Positions 9,585 through 18,837 are shown, counted from the stretch's first letter. The stretch is DNA of 64,000 nucleotides from Lunatimonas sp. (GCF_020832325.1 NZ_JAFIEU010000051.1:1-64000), one strand, 5' to 3'. A program made the numbers and translations. Notes: generated by a model from the letters alone, not told the origin.

Positions 9585-9774
9585 GGTATATGTGACCGAT
9601 TCGCCGGTCAGGGCTGAAATTGTCAAGGGCGTATTGGCCGAAAAAGGTATTACCGCTGTCATCCTCAACAAAAAAGAGTCTGTGTATCAGCTACACGGCA
9701 ATTACGAAGTCATGGCCTCTGACGATCAGGTCTTGCAAGCAATAAACATCATAACCCATGAGATCACGTTTTAA
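9568..9774 (+). CDS. DUF2007 domain protein
   Basis: This small cytosolic protein of 68 residues starts MAKWHKVYVTDSPVRAE and has the DUF2007 pattern: a signal-transducing-protein-like fold with the core VRAEIVKGVLAEKGI and a final V-x-x-x-D-x-x-A segment (YEVMASDDQVLQA). Its role is unknown. I chose the ATG at 9568 because the homologous part begins there; the frame is open further upstream inside the protease gene. It overlaps the protease gene by 17 bp and the cdsA gene by 17 bp, which argues for translational coupling. Confidence 0.8.
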   Translation: MAKWHKVYVTDSPVRAEIVKGVLAEKGITAVILNKKESVYQLHGNYEVMASDDQVLQAINIITHEITF

Positions 9775-10597
9775 TATCAGCAATTATAGCAACTTGGCGC
9801 AACGGGTTATCACCGCAATAGTAGGGGCAGGCTTGATAATTGGTAGCTTAGTGTACAGTGAATGGGCCTATTTTGCTGTTTTTGGCGTTATTCTCGGATT
9901 TACTCAGATGGAGTTTTACAAGCTTTCCGGATTGGACGGTATGCTGCCGTTAAAAAGCTTCGGGACATTTATAGGGCTGATGATCTTCACGCTGACCTTT
10001 TTGGAGGAAATGAAGGTGATTCCTATCAGGTATTATTTTCTGGTGTTTCCGCTGATTTCCATGATATTTTTCATCAAGCTCTATCGGAAATCAGACAAAA
10101 AACCATTCACCGGTATAGCCTATACCATACTGGGGATCTTTTATGTGGCAATTCCCTTCTCTTTGCTTACCATAGCGGCTTTTTCCGTAGATAAGACGTT
10201 TCACTATGAGATCGTAATTGGTTCCTTGTTCATATTGTGGGCGAGTGACTCGGGGGCCTATTTTGCGGGAACCAAGTTTGGGAAGACCAAGCTATTCGAG
10301 CGGGTATCGCCCAAGAAATCCTGGGAGGGGAGTCTGGGAGGAGCAGCTACAGCTTTGACGGTTACCTATTTCCTTTCCCAATACTTCACGGTATTACAGG
10401 CTTGGCAGTGGTTCTGCATAGCAGCCATCATCATCATTGCCGGCACATACGGAGATTTGATTGAGTCACTTTTTAAACGAAGTATAGATATCAAGGACTC
10501 TGGACGGGGGCTTCCGGGGCATGGAGGTTTTATGGATCGGTTTGACGGACTGTTGCTGTCCACTCCCTTTATCGTTGCATTTTTGAAAATTTTCTAA
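9758..10597 (+). CDS. cdsA: Phosphatidate cytidylyltransferase
   Basis: This integral membrane enzyme of 279 residues makes CDP-diacylglycerol from CTP and phosphatidic acid, the branch point for phosphatidylethanolamine. It has about eight membrane segments and the full CDS signature near the C-terminus (SLFKRSIDIKDSGRGLPG followed by HGGFMDRFD). It begins within the 3' end of the DUF2007 gene and is followed after 58 bp by psd. CdsA and Psd are two steps of the same pathway; the serine transferase PssA is not in this window. Confidence 0.93.
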   Translation: MRSRFNISNYSNLAQRVITAIVGAGLIIGSLVYSEWAYFAVFGVILGFTQMEFYKLSGLDGMLPLKSFGTFIGLMIFTLTFLEEMKVIPIRYYFLVFPLISMIFFIKLYRKSDKKPFTGIAYTILGIFYVAIPFSLLTIAAFSVDKTFHYEIVIGSLFILWASDSGAYFAGTKFGKTKLFERVSPKKSWEGSLGGAATALTVTYFLSQYFTVLQAWQWFCIAAIIIIAGTYGDLIESLFKRSIDIKDSGRGLPGHGGFMDRFDGLLLSTPFIVAFLKIF

Positions 10598-10655
10598 CAA
10601 GCTATAAAAAAACCCATATTTTTGTAGCCAAACCAACGATCTCTACGATTTTGAC

Positions 10656-11321
10656 ATGACCATACACAAAGAAGGCAAATCCCTGCTGTTTTGGATGTTG
10701 ATCATCCTGGCAGGCCTCAACTTTGGCTTGCACCAGCTTTTGGAAGGCCAGGAAACGCTGTTGAACGTGGTGCTTTTGATTAGCATTGTGGTTTACCTCC
10801 TGGTCCTACAGTTTTTCAGAAACCCTGCCATCCCAATTCCTCAGGATCCTGAGTTTGTATACGCGCCAGCGGATGGCAAGGTGGTGGTCATCGAACAAAC
10901 ACTGGAGGAGGAATACCTGAAGGACAGGCGAATTCAGGTGTCCATCTTTATGTCTCCGATTAACGTGCATGTAAACCGCTCGCCCATCACCGGAATCGTT
11001 AGGTTTTTTCAGTACCACCCTGGAAAGTATCTGGTCGCCTGGCATCCCAAGTCCAGCACTGAAAACGAACGTACATCCTTGGTGATTGAGCATCCGAGCG
11101 GGGTTCAGTTGATGGTAAGACAGATTGCCGGTGCACTGGCCCGCCGGATAAAATGGTACGTAAAAGAAGGGGATCCACTCGCTCAAGGCTATGAGTTTGG
11201 ATTCATAAAATTTGGGTCTAGGGTGGATGTGTTTTTGCCTTTGGACGCCGAGGTGCTTGTGACTCCGAATCAGACTACCCGAGGAGGTATTACTCCTATA
11301 GCCAGGCTAAAGGGCACCTAG
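10656..11321 (+). CDS. psd: Phosphatidylserine decarboxylase (short form)
   Basis: This 221-residue proenzyme removes CO2 from phosphatidylserine to give phosphatidylethanolamine. It has two N-terminal membrane segments (about residues 9-50) and the catalytic domain with PADGKVV, FMSPINVHVNRSP and the self-cleavage site around FGSRVD near residue 186, where Ser becomes the pyruvoyl cofactor. The short length and GS cleavage site fit the type II (archaeal-type) Psd found in Bacteroidota. It is the last gene of the lipid block and is followed by a terminator. Confidence 0.92.
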   Translation: MTIHKEGKSLLFWMLIILAGLNFGLHQLLEGQETLLNVVLLISIVVYLLVLQFFRNPAIPIPQDPEFVYAPADGKVVVIEQTLEEEYLKDRRIQVSIFMSPINVHVNRSPITGIVRFFQYHPGKYLVAWHPKSSTENERTSLVIEHPSGVQLMVRQIAGALARRIKWYVKEGDPLAQGYEFGFIKFGSRVDVFLPLDAEVLVTPNQTTRGGITPIARLKGT

Positions 11322-11365
11322 TTTCATGGCATATTCAGTACAACCCTTATCAAGGGGGCAAGGAT

Positions 11366-11398
11366 AAAAAAAACCGGGAGTTGTACTTCCTGTTTTTT
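11366..11398. terminator. Terminator between psd and response regulator gene
   Basis: A hairpin with the stem AAAAAACCGGGAGT / ACTTCCTGTTTTTT (one mismatch, one G-T pair, TGT loop) lies between convergent genes. The T-run follows on the plus strand and the A-run serves the minus strand. Confidence 0.7.
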
Positions 11399-11418
11399 AA
11401 TTGCCATTGGTTTCCAGG

Positions 11419-12075
11419 TTAACCCAGCCCCATATCAATGGCCTTTTTGATAAGCTCCGAGGTGTTGGAGACCTTCAGTTTTGAATGGATGTGTTTACGG
11501 TGGGTTTCGATGGTGTGAATACTTAGGTTTAGTTTTTCAGCAACTTCCCGGTTGCTCATTCCTTTGGCGAAGTATTTTAAGATCTCAATTTCCCGGCGAG
11601 AGAGTTTAAATTTCAGCTTATAGGCATCTAACTCTTCATAGGGGCTTTCTTCTGCTTGGTAAAGCACCCGTTGAAAATCTGCAATGTGGCGGTTTTCCAT
11701 TACTTCACGGATGGTATATACCAATTCGTCGGGATCCGCATTCTTAAGCACATAGGCATCCACGCCCTGCTTGATACACTGCTTGAATATTTCTTCATCG
11801 TCGTACATGGATAGCACGATAATTTTCAGCTTGGATTTTTGTTTTTTCAATTGCTGGATGAGGCCTATTCCATCCATGCCGGGCATGTTCATGTCTGTGA
11901 TCAACAGGTCTGCATACTGCCGCTCCAGTTCGGAAAGAACCTGCTTCCCAGAGTTGTGTACGGCGACTATTTCAAAATCAGGTTCTCTTTTGAGGATATT
12001 AGCAATACCGACGGCAAACATTTTGTGGTCGTCCGCCATCACGATTCTAGTAGGCATATAGGTTTTAGCTTTCAA
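11419..12075 (-). CDS. NarL/LuxR-type response regulator
   Basis: This two-component response regulator of 218 residues has a receiver domain (acidic pair MADD near residue 14, phospho-acceptor Asp in LLITDMNMPGMDG at about residue 61, conserved Lys in AYVLKNADPDE) and a C-terminal LuxR-type HTH (KLSRREIEILKYFAKGMSNR, then EVAEKLNLSIHTIETHRKHI). A second possible start is the Met of MPTRIVMADDH six codons in. The kinase gene lies 26 bp upstream on the same strand, so this is its partner. The target genes are unknown. Confidence 0.92.
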   Translation of the reverse strand: MKAKTYMPTRIVMADDHKMFAVGIANILKREPDFEIVAVHNSGKQVLSELERQYADLLITDMNMPGMDGIGLIQQLKKQKSKLKIIVLSMYDDEEIFKQCIKQGVDAYVLKNADPDELVYTIREVMENRHIADFQRVLYQAEESPYEELDAYKLKFKLSRREIEILKYFAKGMSNREVAEKLNLSIHTIETHRKHIHSKLKVSNTSELIKKAIDMGLG

Positions 12076-12101
12076 TGTTTGCTGGGGAATACGATTCGAA
12101 A

Positions 12102-12866
12102 TTACAAAGCAACGGACATACTAATACGAGTGCCCATGCCGGGGGATGACTGCATTGATAAATCACCTTCAATGGCCTCCATTCGTGATTGAAGGTTTCT
12201 CAAGCCAAGCCCGTTTGAAAATGTCTGTATATCGAAGCCTTTTCCATCATCGGCGACTACAAGGAGTAGTTTGCGGTCCTGTTCTGAGATGGTGATTTCG
12301 ATGGTACTGGGCTCTGCGTGTTTGATTGCGTTGTTCAGGCACTCCTGAACCAGCCGGATCAGAATTAATTTCTTATTTGCATCGGAGATGGTGATTCGGT
12401 TTTCTGACTGGTTTAGTTTGGTTTTACAAAAACCGCTTCGTTCGATTTTTTCCAATTCCTCCCCTAGAAAATCTGCGAAGTTTACATCTTTGATATAGTC
12501 CCTGTTAATCGATTTGGAAAGGCTTCGAACTTCTTTAATGATCGCATTGATGAGTTGTTTTCCTTCGGATACTGCGGCGGGATCAGGATTGCTGAGTACC
12601 AGTTTGGCAAGGGAGAGCATTTGACCGATGTTATCGTGCAGTTCTTGGCTTACGTAGTGCAGCGTTTCTTCCCGGATTTCCTTTTCGGCATTCAAGAGCG
12701 TGTTTTGGTACTCGGCCTTGAGCAGCTCCATTTTATGCCGGCCTCTAAGTTGACGTTGGCGGTGGATCAATACCATGGATACCACAAATCCGGCCATCAA
12801 AAACAATCCCACAATGCCGGCAACGAGCATTATGAATAGTTCAAATGAAATATCATCAGTGGCCAT
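12102..12866 (-). CDS. Sensor histidine kinase (HisKA_3, NarX/LiaS type)
   Basis: This kinase has one N-terminal membrane segment (FIMLVAGIVGLFLMAGFVVSMVL), a HisKA_3 box with the phospho-acceptor His in VSQELHDNIGQMLSLAK, and a HATPase domain with N box NNAIKHAEPS, G1 box VVADDGKGFD and G2 box GLGLRNLQSR. No extracellular sensor domain is present, so it may sense membrane state or a partner protein. The frame runs on to a TTG at 12911, but the ATG at 12866 gives MATDDISFELF just before the membrane segment and is preferred. It forms a pair with the regulator downstream. Confidence 0.9.
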   Translation of the reverse strand: MATDDISFELFIMLVAGIVGLFLMAGFVVSMVLIHRQRQLRGRHKMELLKAEYQNTLLNAEKEIREETLHYVSQELHDNIGQMLSLAKLVLSNPDPAAVSEGKQLINAIIKEVRSLSKSINRDYIKDVNFADFLGEELEKIERSGFCKTKLNQSENRITISDANKKLILIRLVQECLNNAIKHAEPSTIEITISEQDRKLLLVVADDGKGFDIQTFSNGLGLRNLQSRMEAIEGDLSMQSSPGMGTRISMSVAL

Positions 12867-12999
12867 GGAGAGTTTTGCCGATCGGGTGAATGGTACACAA
12901 CTTCCCTGCAAGATAAGACCGTGAGACTAAATTCCAGTGCCAATCACACGAAAAAATAAGTTTTGGCCCAGATGTTATATAAATGGTTGGGCGAACACC

Positions 13000-13698
13000 T
13001 CAGGTAGTTTCAACATGGCTCTTTGGGCCTAATGCTTTTGAAATCCAGGGTGAGAAGCCCAATGTCAAATACAATAAGCCTGCCAAAAATTGATTTAAAA
13101 CGGATAACAAATCCCCTAAAAACCGATGCTGTTCGAAGATTAGAAACTGAATCTTTGTGACTGACAAGGAAAAGAGAAATGCACCTGAGTAAAAAGCCAT
13201 TAACACAGCGATGTTCCAAAAATGGGATACAGTGTAAAGTGGTTGATCAATAAAACGGTTATACCGGATGATTTCCCAAAAATAGAGGCAGCAAAAAAGG
13301 CATATGCCTATAGCAGCTACAAAAAAAGAATAGGATTGGTAGGAAGTCAAAAAAGATTGCCACATGAAGTGGTTGAGTACAATAAATAGCAATAAAATAA
13401 CAGGGAAAACAAGCGTGTATCTTTTTAGCACCCTAGAGGCACTGATCTGCCTGAAGTAAATAAACAATATAAGTGTTTCAATGGTGACATACGAAATATT
13501 GTAGAAGGTCAGGGTTGACTTCGTCTGACTGGCAAGATAGTAGGCGTAAAATTCAAAGGATACCACAAACAACAGCAGCCCGATTATAGTCCAATCTGAA
13601 GGGTTCTGTTCATGAACATATCGTATCTTGTACGCTATAGCAGCTAAGAGCCCCGTCAGGAGAGATAGGTTGTAGGGCTTGAGCAGAATATCAATCAT
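13000..13698 (-). CDS. Seven-helix membrane protein of unknown function
   Basis: I do not recognise this 232-residue protein. It has about seven hydrophobic segments separated by short loops (for example LSLLTGLLAAIAYKI, IIGLLLFVVSFEFYAYYLA, FVAAIGICLFCCLYFW, FLAGLLYLTLGFSPWISKA), with a short C-terminal tail. The layout resembles sensor-type 7TM proteins placed in front of kinases in Bacteroidota. It lies 6 bp after the stop of the CPPHC protein gene and upstream of the kinase and regulator on the same strand, so it may be the sensory part of that system. That role is inference. Confidence 0.65.
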   Translation of the reverse strand: MIDILLKPYNLSLLTGLLAAIAYKIRYVHEQNPSDWTIIGLLLFVVSFEFYAYYLASQTKSTLTFYNISYVTIETLILFIYFRQISASRVLKRYTLVFPVILLLFIVLNHFMWQSFLTSYQSYSFFVAAIGICLFCCLYFWEIIRYNRFIDQPLYTVSHFWNIAVLMAFYSGAFLFSLSVTKIQFLIFEQHRFLGDLLSVLNQFLAGLLYLTLGFSPWISKALGPKSHVETT

Positions 13699-13704
13699 GA
13701 TAAT

Positions 13705-14055
13705 TTAACCACAATGGGGGGGGCAGAACCAGCCGCCGTTAACTATTTGAGTTTCCTCTTCCGGATCTTTATTTTCATTAGAAGCGGCCAATATCACCGT
13801 CAGCCGTCCGTCCATTTCTTTTCTGAGTTCGGTGTCTTCGATTTCTGGAAGGGTATCCTGATCGTATTGCCCAAAGTAAATCTTGATACCGCCTTTTTTA
13901 CTGTCGGTATCTGCCAGCAATTTTTCGATGGTTTCCCGGTCAAACCAAACCGACCGGGTTTGCTTTATCGCTTTGTCGCCGTGAATGTCCCGTTCCGCAG
14001 TTTCTATAAACCCCTCGTAATTCGCTCTTAATCGCTTGAACTTCTTAAATTCCAT
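13705..14055 (-). CDS. Small protein with C-terminal CPPHC motif
   Basis: This 116-residue soluble protein has no signal peptide. It shows the segments SVWFDRETIEKLLAD and GGIKIYFGQYD, then RLTVILAAS, and ends in GGWFCPPHCG. The pattern VWF...IxIYFG...RLTxIL and a Cys-Pro-Pro-x-Cys end reminds me of a family of unknown function seen in Bacteroidota; this is from memory and unverified. The C-terminal CxxxC could bind metal or be redox-active. It is the first gene of a four-gene minus-strand block with the 7TM protein, kinase and response regulator. Confidence 0.65.
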   Translation of the reverse strand: MEFKKFKRLRANYEGFIETAERDIHGDKAIKQTRSVWFDRETIEKLLADTDSKKGGIKIYFGQYDQDTLPEIEDTELRKEMDGRLTVILAASNENKDPEEETQIVNGGWFCPPHCG

Positions 14056-14174
14056 TGCCTTTGATTTTATCTAGCTGTCCTGTTTTTCAAAAATAGGCAA
14101 AGTATTCGGGTTTTTATTATGGATTGATCATTATTCCAAGGCTAGCTGAGCGCAATTATTTAATGTATCAAGCC

Positions 14175-14798
14175 TTAACTACCGCTGACCAACTCGGATT
14201 TCTGCTCGGCATCCCGCTTGCCTTCTTCGTCAAAGAAGCGTTTCTGGAAAATTAGGATGATAGCCACTCCTACAAAGATTGAGGCATCCGCAATGTTGAA
14301 AATTGGCCATAGTGCCGTGTAGCTGCCGCCTAACAAAGGGACCCAATCAGGGATAAATCCTTCCCAGATGTCTATGTAAAACATATCGATTACCTGACCG
14401 TGAAACCAGGGACTGGGTGCATCATAGGGTGCATTTCCAAACCATACGCCGTAAAAAACGCTGTCGATTAGGTTACCGATCGCTCCACCTAAAATCATGG
14501 CGATGCAGACAATGTACCCTGTGTGCGCTTTCTTTTGAATCAAAAGGTACAGGTAATAGCCGATACCGAACATGGCGATCAGTCGGAAACTGGTGAGGAT
14601 GAGTTTGCCATAGTCAGAACCCAGTTGCATACCAAAGGCCATTCCGGGATTGGTCGTGTAGTGCAGCTTAAACCAGTCTCCCAAGACCTTGATTTGACCA
14701 GCTGTACCAAAATCCATTTGGTAGTGAACCAGCATCTTAACCGCCTGGTCAACGACGATAACGGCGAGCGTGATGGCAAAATATTTTAAATATCGCAT
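14175..14798 (-). CDS. lspA: Lipoprotein signal peptidase (signal peptidase II)
   Basis: This membrane aspartic protease removes signal peptides from diacylglyceryl-prolipoproteins. It has four membrane segments and both catalytic Asp motifs: GGAIGNLIDSVFYGVWFG and FNIADASIFVGVAI. At 207 residues it is longer than the usual 160-170; the extra length is in the loop between the two motifs and a C-terminal tail (DEEGKRDAEQKSELVSGS). ileS lies 24 bp upstream on the same strand, the usual ileS-lspA pairing. Several lipoproteins in this window would be its substrates. Confidence 0.93.
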   Translation of the reverse strand: MRYLKYFAITLAVIVVDQAVKMLVHYQMDFGTAGQIKVLGDWFKLHYTTNPGMAFGMQLGSDYGKLILTSFRLIAMFGIGYYLYLLIQKKAHTGYIVCIAMILGGAIGNLIDSVFYGVWFGNAPYDAPSPWFHGQVIDMFYIDIWEGFIPDWVPLLGGSYTALWPIFNIADASIFVGVAIILIFQKRFFDEEGKRDAEQKSELVSGS

Positions 14799-14822
14799 CT
14801 ATATATAGTTGAATCGCATTGG

Positions 14823-17800
14823 TTAGACTTTCTCTACCAAAACGGTTAGTTCGAATTCATCCATTTCCAATACCATACCATCAGGCAGTTTATCGATAAA
14901 AACCAGCTCTAGCGCCTGAGTTTCCGTTTGAATATACGGAGAAAATACCCGAATGGCCGTGTCTACGTCTTCATTTAATTCCTGCACTCGGATTCGGATT
15001 TTATCTTGAACCTCCAGGCCAAGGTCTTTGCGGAGGTTCTGCACCCTATTTACCAAATCCCTGGCCACTCCTTCCTGTCTGAGAACCTCAGTCACAGTCA
15101 CGTCCAGGGCTACCGTGATTCCTCGTTCCGTAGCAACGGACCACCCTGGAATGTCCTGGGAACTGATCAATACTTCTTCTAGCAGAATTTGGATGTCTTC
15201 CCCGTCCAACTGAACGGGATAGTAGCCCTTTTGCTCGATGGCTGCAATTTCCTCTTTGCCCCAACCCTGAATAGTCTGTGTCACTTGCTTTAACTTGGGT
15301 CCGTATTTCTTGCCTAGCAACGCAAAATTGGGTTTTATGCTTTTTACCAAGATTCCGGATGTGTCGTCAATATAAGAAACCTCTTTCACGTTTACCTCCG
15401 ACCGGATAAGTTCTTCCACATGTTGGATCTGCGTTTTCCGCTGCTCGCTCAGCACCGGTATCAGAATCTTCTGAAGAGGCTGTCTCACTTTAAGGCGCTC
15501 CTTTTTCCGGAGCGAATGCACCAAAGAGGAAATGTCCTGCGCCAATTCCATGCTGGTTTCCAAGTCCAAGTTGATCCATGCAGGTGTCGCGGAAGGCCAA
15601 TCTGTCAAGTGTACCGATAGCGCCAGGTTTTGGTGCATCGCGCGATCCCCTGCTGTCAGGTTTTGATATAGCCAGTCTGCATAAAAAGGTGCAATGGGTG
15701 ACATCACCTGGGAGATGGTCAAAAGACATTCGTATAAGGTTTCGTAGGCAGCCTTTTTGTCGGGGTTCATGTCCCCTCTCCAAAAACGCTTGCGGGCCAA
15801 CCGTACATACCAGTTCGAAAGTTGGTCCACCGTGTAATTCATGATAGCCCTTGAAGCAGGAGTAGCGTCGTAGTCGTCTAGGGCTCTTTCTACATCGATC
15901 AGCAGGGATTGAAGTTTGGAAATAATCCACCTGTCCAGCTCGGGGCGCTCCTCGATGGGGGTTGCGCTTTCCGGATCATACGCAAAGCTGTCCAAGTTGG
16001 CATACAATGCGAAGAAATTGTACGTATTTTGCAATGTGCCAAAGAAGCGGCGTTGCACCTCTACCACGCCATCGGTATTGAATTTGAGGTTGTCCCAAGG
16101 GTTGGCGTTGCTAAGCATATACCACCGCAGGGCATCGGGACCGTATTCCTTTAGTGTCTTAAAGGGATCCACTGCGTTTCCAAGGCGCTTGGACATTTTG
16201 TTGCCGTTTTTGTCCAAGACCAACCCATTCGCGATTACATTTTTGAAGGAAACGCTGTCAAACAGCATCACTGCCAGCGTATGTAGAGTGAAAAACCAAC
16301 CCCTGGTTTGATCTACTCCTTCTGCAATAAAATCAGCCGGGTAATTGGCGTCAAAAATATCTTTGTTTTCAAAAGGGTAATGCCACTGGGCGTAGGGCAT
16401 GGCGCCAGAATCAAACCATACATCGATGAGATCCGGTTCCCGGTACATTTTTTTTCCACTGGGCGACACCAAGATCACCTCATCCACATAGGGGCGGTGC
16501 AGGTCTATTTCCCTGCCTTCATAAGGTGATTTTTCTAGAAATCCCTTGGAGATGGCTTCCTGTATACCTTCCTCCAATTCGGCAATAGATCCGATACATC
16601 TTGACTCGGCCCCATCCTCAGTGCGCCAAATAGGCAGCGGAGTGCCCCAAAACCTCGAGCGGCTGAGGTTCCAGTCTACCAAGTTTTCGAGCCAGTTGCC
16701 AAAACGGCCCGTACCAGTTGCCTCCGGTTTCCAGTTGATGGTTTTGTTATGGGCTACTAATTTGTCTTTGTAGGCAGTGGTCTTAATAAACCAGCTTTCC
16801 AGGGGATAGTACAAGATGGGCATGTCTGTCCGCCAACAGTGGGGATAGCTGTGTTCGTATTTTTCTACCTTAAAGGCTTTGTTTTCGTTTTTGAGAATGA
16901 TAGAGATGATCACGTCCGTGCTTTTGTAGTCGGGGTGAGTTTCATCGTCCTGCGGGTAGTTTTTGACGTAAAAGGTGTCCGGCTTCATCTCTTTGTGGGC
17001 TGTGATGCCGTGTTCCGTCATTTTTTCTCTGAGGTAGGTACCCACTACCGGAAGAAACTTGCCTTGTTTGTCTACTACGGGAATTTCATTGCCAAGCTCG
17101 TCCTTTACAAAGATGCCGGGCACACCCTGTTGCACGAGGGTGCGAAAATCGTCCGCGCCGAATGCTTTGGCCAGGTGAACGATACCCGTGCCGTCTTCCG
17201 TGGTCACGTAGTCGCCCGCCACCACAGTGAATGCCGGATGGGGCAATGAAAGCTCGGCAATCGGGAACAAAGGTTCGTACTTCAACCCCAATAGGTCTTT
17301 GCCTCGGAGGGTTTCAGTGATCTGAAATGGAATCAGCTTGTCCCCGGATTGGTAGTCGCTTAGATTTAGGTCTTTGGCCTTGGGGTTGAAATAGGCGTTC
17401 ATCCGATCTTTCGCCAATATGACTGTTTGGGCGTCGAATGTATATGGATTGAAAGTTTTTACTTTAACGTACTCCAAGTTTTCACCTACCGCAAGGGCAG
17501 AGTTGGAAGGTAAGGTCCAAGGGGTGGTGGTCCATGCCAAGATATAGGTATTCTCTTCGTCAGCGAGCTTAAACTGAGCCGTTATTGAGGTATCTTTTAC
17601 ATCGCGGTAGCATCCGGGTTGATTCAGTTCATGTGAGCTTAGCCCTGTTCCAGCAGCCGGGGAGTAGGGCTGTATGGTGTACCCTTTATATAGTAGGTCC
17701 TTTTCAAACAATTGCTTCAGTAGGTGCCAGAGTGTCTCAATATAGGGCGCTTCAAAGGTGATATAGGGATCATCCAGATCCACCCAGTAGCCGATTTTTT

Positions 17801-18209
17801 CGGTTAGTTCATCCCATTCGTGTTTGAAGCGCATGACCGTTTCGCGACATTTCTGATTGTACGCTTCCACAGAGATCGTTTTGCCGATGTCTTCCTTGGT
17901 AATTCCAAGTTCCTTTTCCACCTGCAATTCTACTGGTAACCCATGGGTATCCCACCCACCTTTTCGTTTTACTTGGTATCCTTTGAGGGTTTTATATCGG
18001 CAGAATACATCTTTGATGGTTCGTGCCATGACGTGGTGGATTCCGGGAGTACCGTTTGCCGATGGAGGGCCTTCGTAAAAGGTGAAGGTTTCTGCGCCCT
18101 GTCTGTTTTCCACAGACTTTTCAAAGACGTGGTTTTCCTTCCAAAATGCCAATATGTTTTCTCCAATTTCAGGGTATTGCACCTGTTTGAACTCCTTATA
18201 TTTTTTCAC
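14823..18209 (-). CDS. ileS: Isoleucine--tRNA ligase, probably type 2
   Basis: This class I synthetase of 1128 residues charges tRNA-Ile and edits Val. The HIGH motif is present as GTPGIHHVMART near residue 56 and the KMSKR loop as NGNKMSKRLGNAVDP near residue 640. The editing domain lies between (TTPWTLPSN, GTGIVHLAKAFGADD). The long C-terminus and PPSANGTPGIHH form fit the type 2, eukaryote-like IleRS; members of that type are often insensitive to mupirocin. The start codon is GTG (KKYKEFK follows), with no better ATG nearby. It is upstream of lspA in one transcript. Confidence 0.94.
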   Translation of the reverse strand: MKKYKEFKQVQYPEIGENILAFWKENHVFEKSVENRQGAETFTFYEGPPSANGTPGIHHVMARTIKDVFCRYKTLKGYQVKRKGGWDTHGLPVELQVEKELGITKEDIGKTISVEAYNQKCRETVMRFKHEWDELTEKIGYWVDLDDPYITFEAPYIETLWHLLKQLFEKDLLYKGYTIQPYSPAAGTGLSSHELNQPGCYRDVKDTSITAQFKLADEENTYILAWTTTPWTLPSNSALAVGENLEYVKVKTFNPYTFDAQTVILAKDRMNAYFNPKAKDLNLSDYQSGDKLIPFQITETLRGKDLLGLKYEPLFPIAELSLPHPAFTVVAGDYVTTEDGTGIVHLAKAFGADDFRTLVQQGVPGIFVKDELGNEIPVVDKQGKFLPVVGTYLREKMTEHGITAHKEMKPDTFYVKNYPQDDETHPDYKSTDVIISIILKNENKAFKVEKYEHSYPHCWRTDMPILYYPLESWFIKTTAYKDKLVAHNKTINWKPEATGTGRFGNWLENLVDWNLSRSRFWGTPLPIWRTEDGAESRCIGSIAELEEGIQEAISKGFLEKSPYEGREIDLHRPYVDEVILVSPSGKKMYREPDLIDVWFDSGAMPYAQWHYPFENKDIFDANYPADFIAEGVDQTRGWFFTLHTLAVMLFDSVSFKNVIANGLVLDKNGNKMSKRLGNAVDPFKTLKEYGPDALRWYMLSNANPWDNLKFNTDGVVEVQRRFFGTLQNTYNFFALYANLDSFAYDPESATPIEERPELDRWIISKLQSLLIDVERALDDYDATPASRAIMNYTVDQLSNWYVRLARKRFWRGDMNPDKKAAYETLYECLLTISQVMSPIAPFYADWLYQNLTAGDRAMHQNLALSVHLTDWPSATPAWINLDLETSMELAQDISSLVHSLRKKERLKVRQPLQKILIPVLSEQRKTQIQHVEELIRSEVNVKEVSYIDDTSGILVKSIKPNFALLGKKYGPKLKQVTQTIQGWGKEEIAAIEQKGYYPVQLDGEDIQILLEEVLISSQDIPGWSVATERGITVALDVTVTEVLRQEGVARDLVNRVQNLRKDLGLEVQDKIRIRVQELNEDVDTAIRVFSPYIQTETQALELVFIDKLPDGMVLEMDEFELTVLVEKV

Positions 18210-18837
18210 CGTGTTGTGGTCTTTTTTGCCTGTAAGGTTGTGGTTGCTTTACAGAAGAGTCCTGTTTTTGGAAGCTCTGTAATATTAACTCCTTCAAAAG
18301 GAGGCGTAAAGTTAATAGAAAACTAGTTGATGTGAATGCCAAAGGTGTAAAAACTGCGCTTGGGACCCCGCGGAAGAGAACCCTCTATAGGCAATTGGTA
18401 GGGCGAAATTCGATTTTGTTCTTCAAAGGTTTGAGAATAAAATCAAGTCATTTTTTGGCACTTGTGGTGTGTTTTAGTTGGAGGCCTGAGAGCCGATAAT
18501 GGGTAGGAGTACTCCAAGATCGCTACTGTTACTTTTTTGTTAATTTATTTCGTGATTTGTTTTATTATAAATGAATAATTTATATACTGCAACACAAATA
18601 AAACTTTATAACTCAAACAGCCTACAGGCTATCATAAGCTTCTTTTTGTATTTTCGCATCGGTAACGTTACAAAAAGCGGTTTTTGTCATTAATCCAAAG
18701 ATTTGGTTTTAGGTTTCGTCCTACCATACCCTTGATAGTGTATAACCTCCTAAATAGTATTTGCCTATGAAATAACCCTAAGAAAGTGTGGATAGAAAGT
18801 CTATTTGCACAAATCAATCATTTTAACATATCCCAAA
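18210..18837. other. 628-bp intergenic region between ileS and susC-like gene
   Basis: This divergent region must carry promoters for ileS (left) and the SusC/SusD pair (right). It holds a small inverted repeat CTCCTT/AAGGAG at about 18290-18304, an AT-rich tract at 18535-18615, the palindrome GTAACGTTAC at 18662-18671, and a TAGTATTTG element at about 18755 that resembles the Bacteroidota -7 box (TAnnTTTG) with one extra base. I see no coding region or RNA gene. Confidence 0.5.
18662..18671. promoter_or_regulatory. Candidate operator palindrome upstream of SusC/SusD pair
   Basis: GTAACGTTAC is a perfect 10-bp palindrome with a central CG, as in many LacI-family operators. It lies about 165 bp before the SusC start and 90 bp before the likely -7 element. 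No LacI-type gene is in the window, so the regulator would be encoded elsewhere. Confidence 0.35.
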
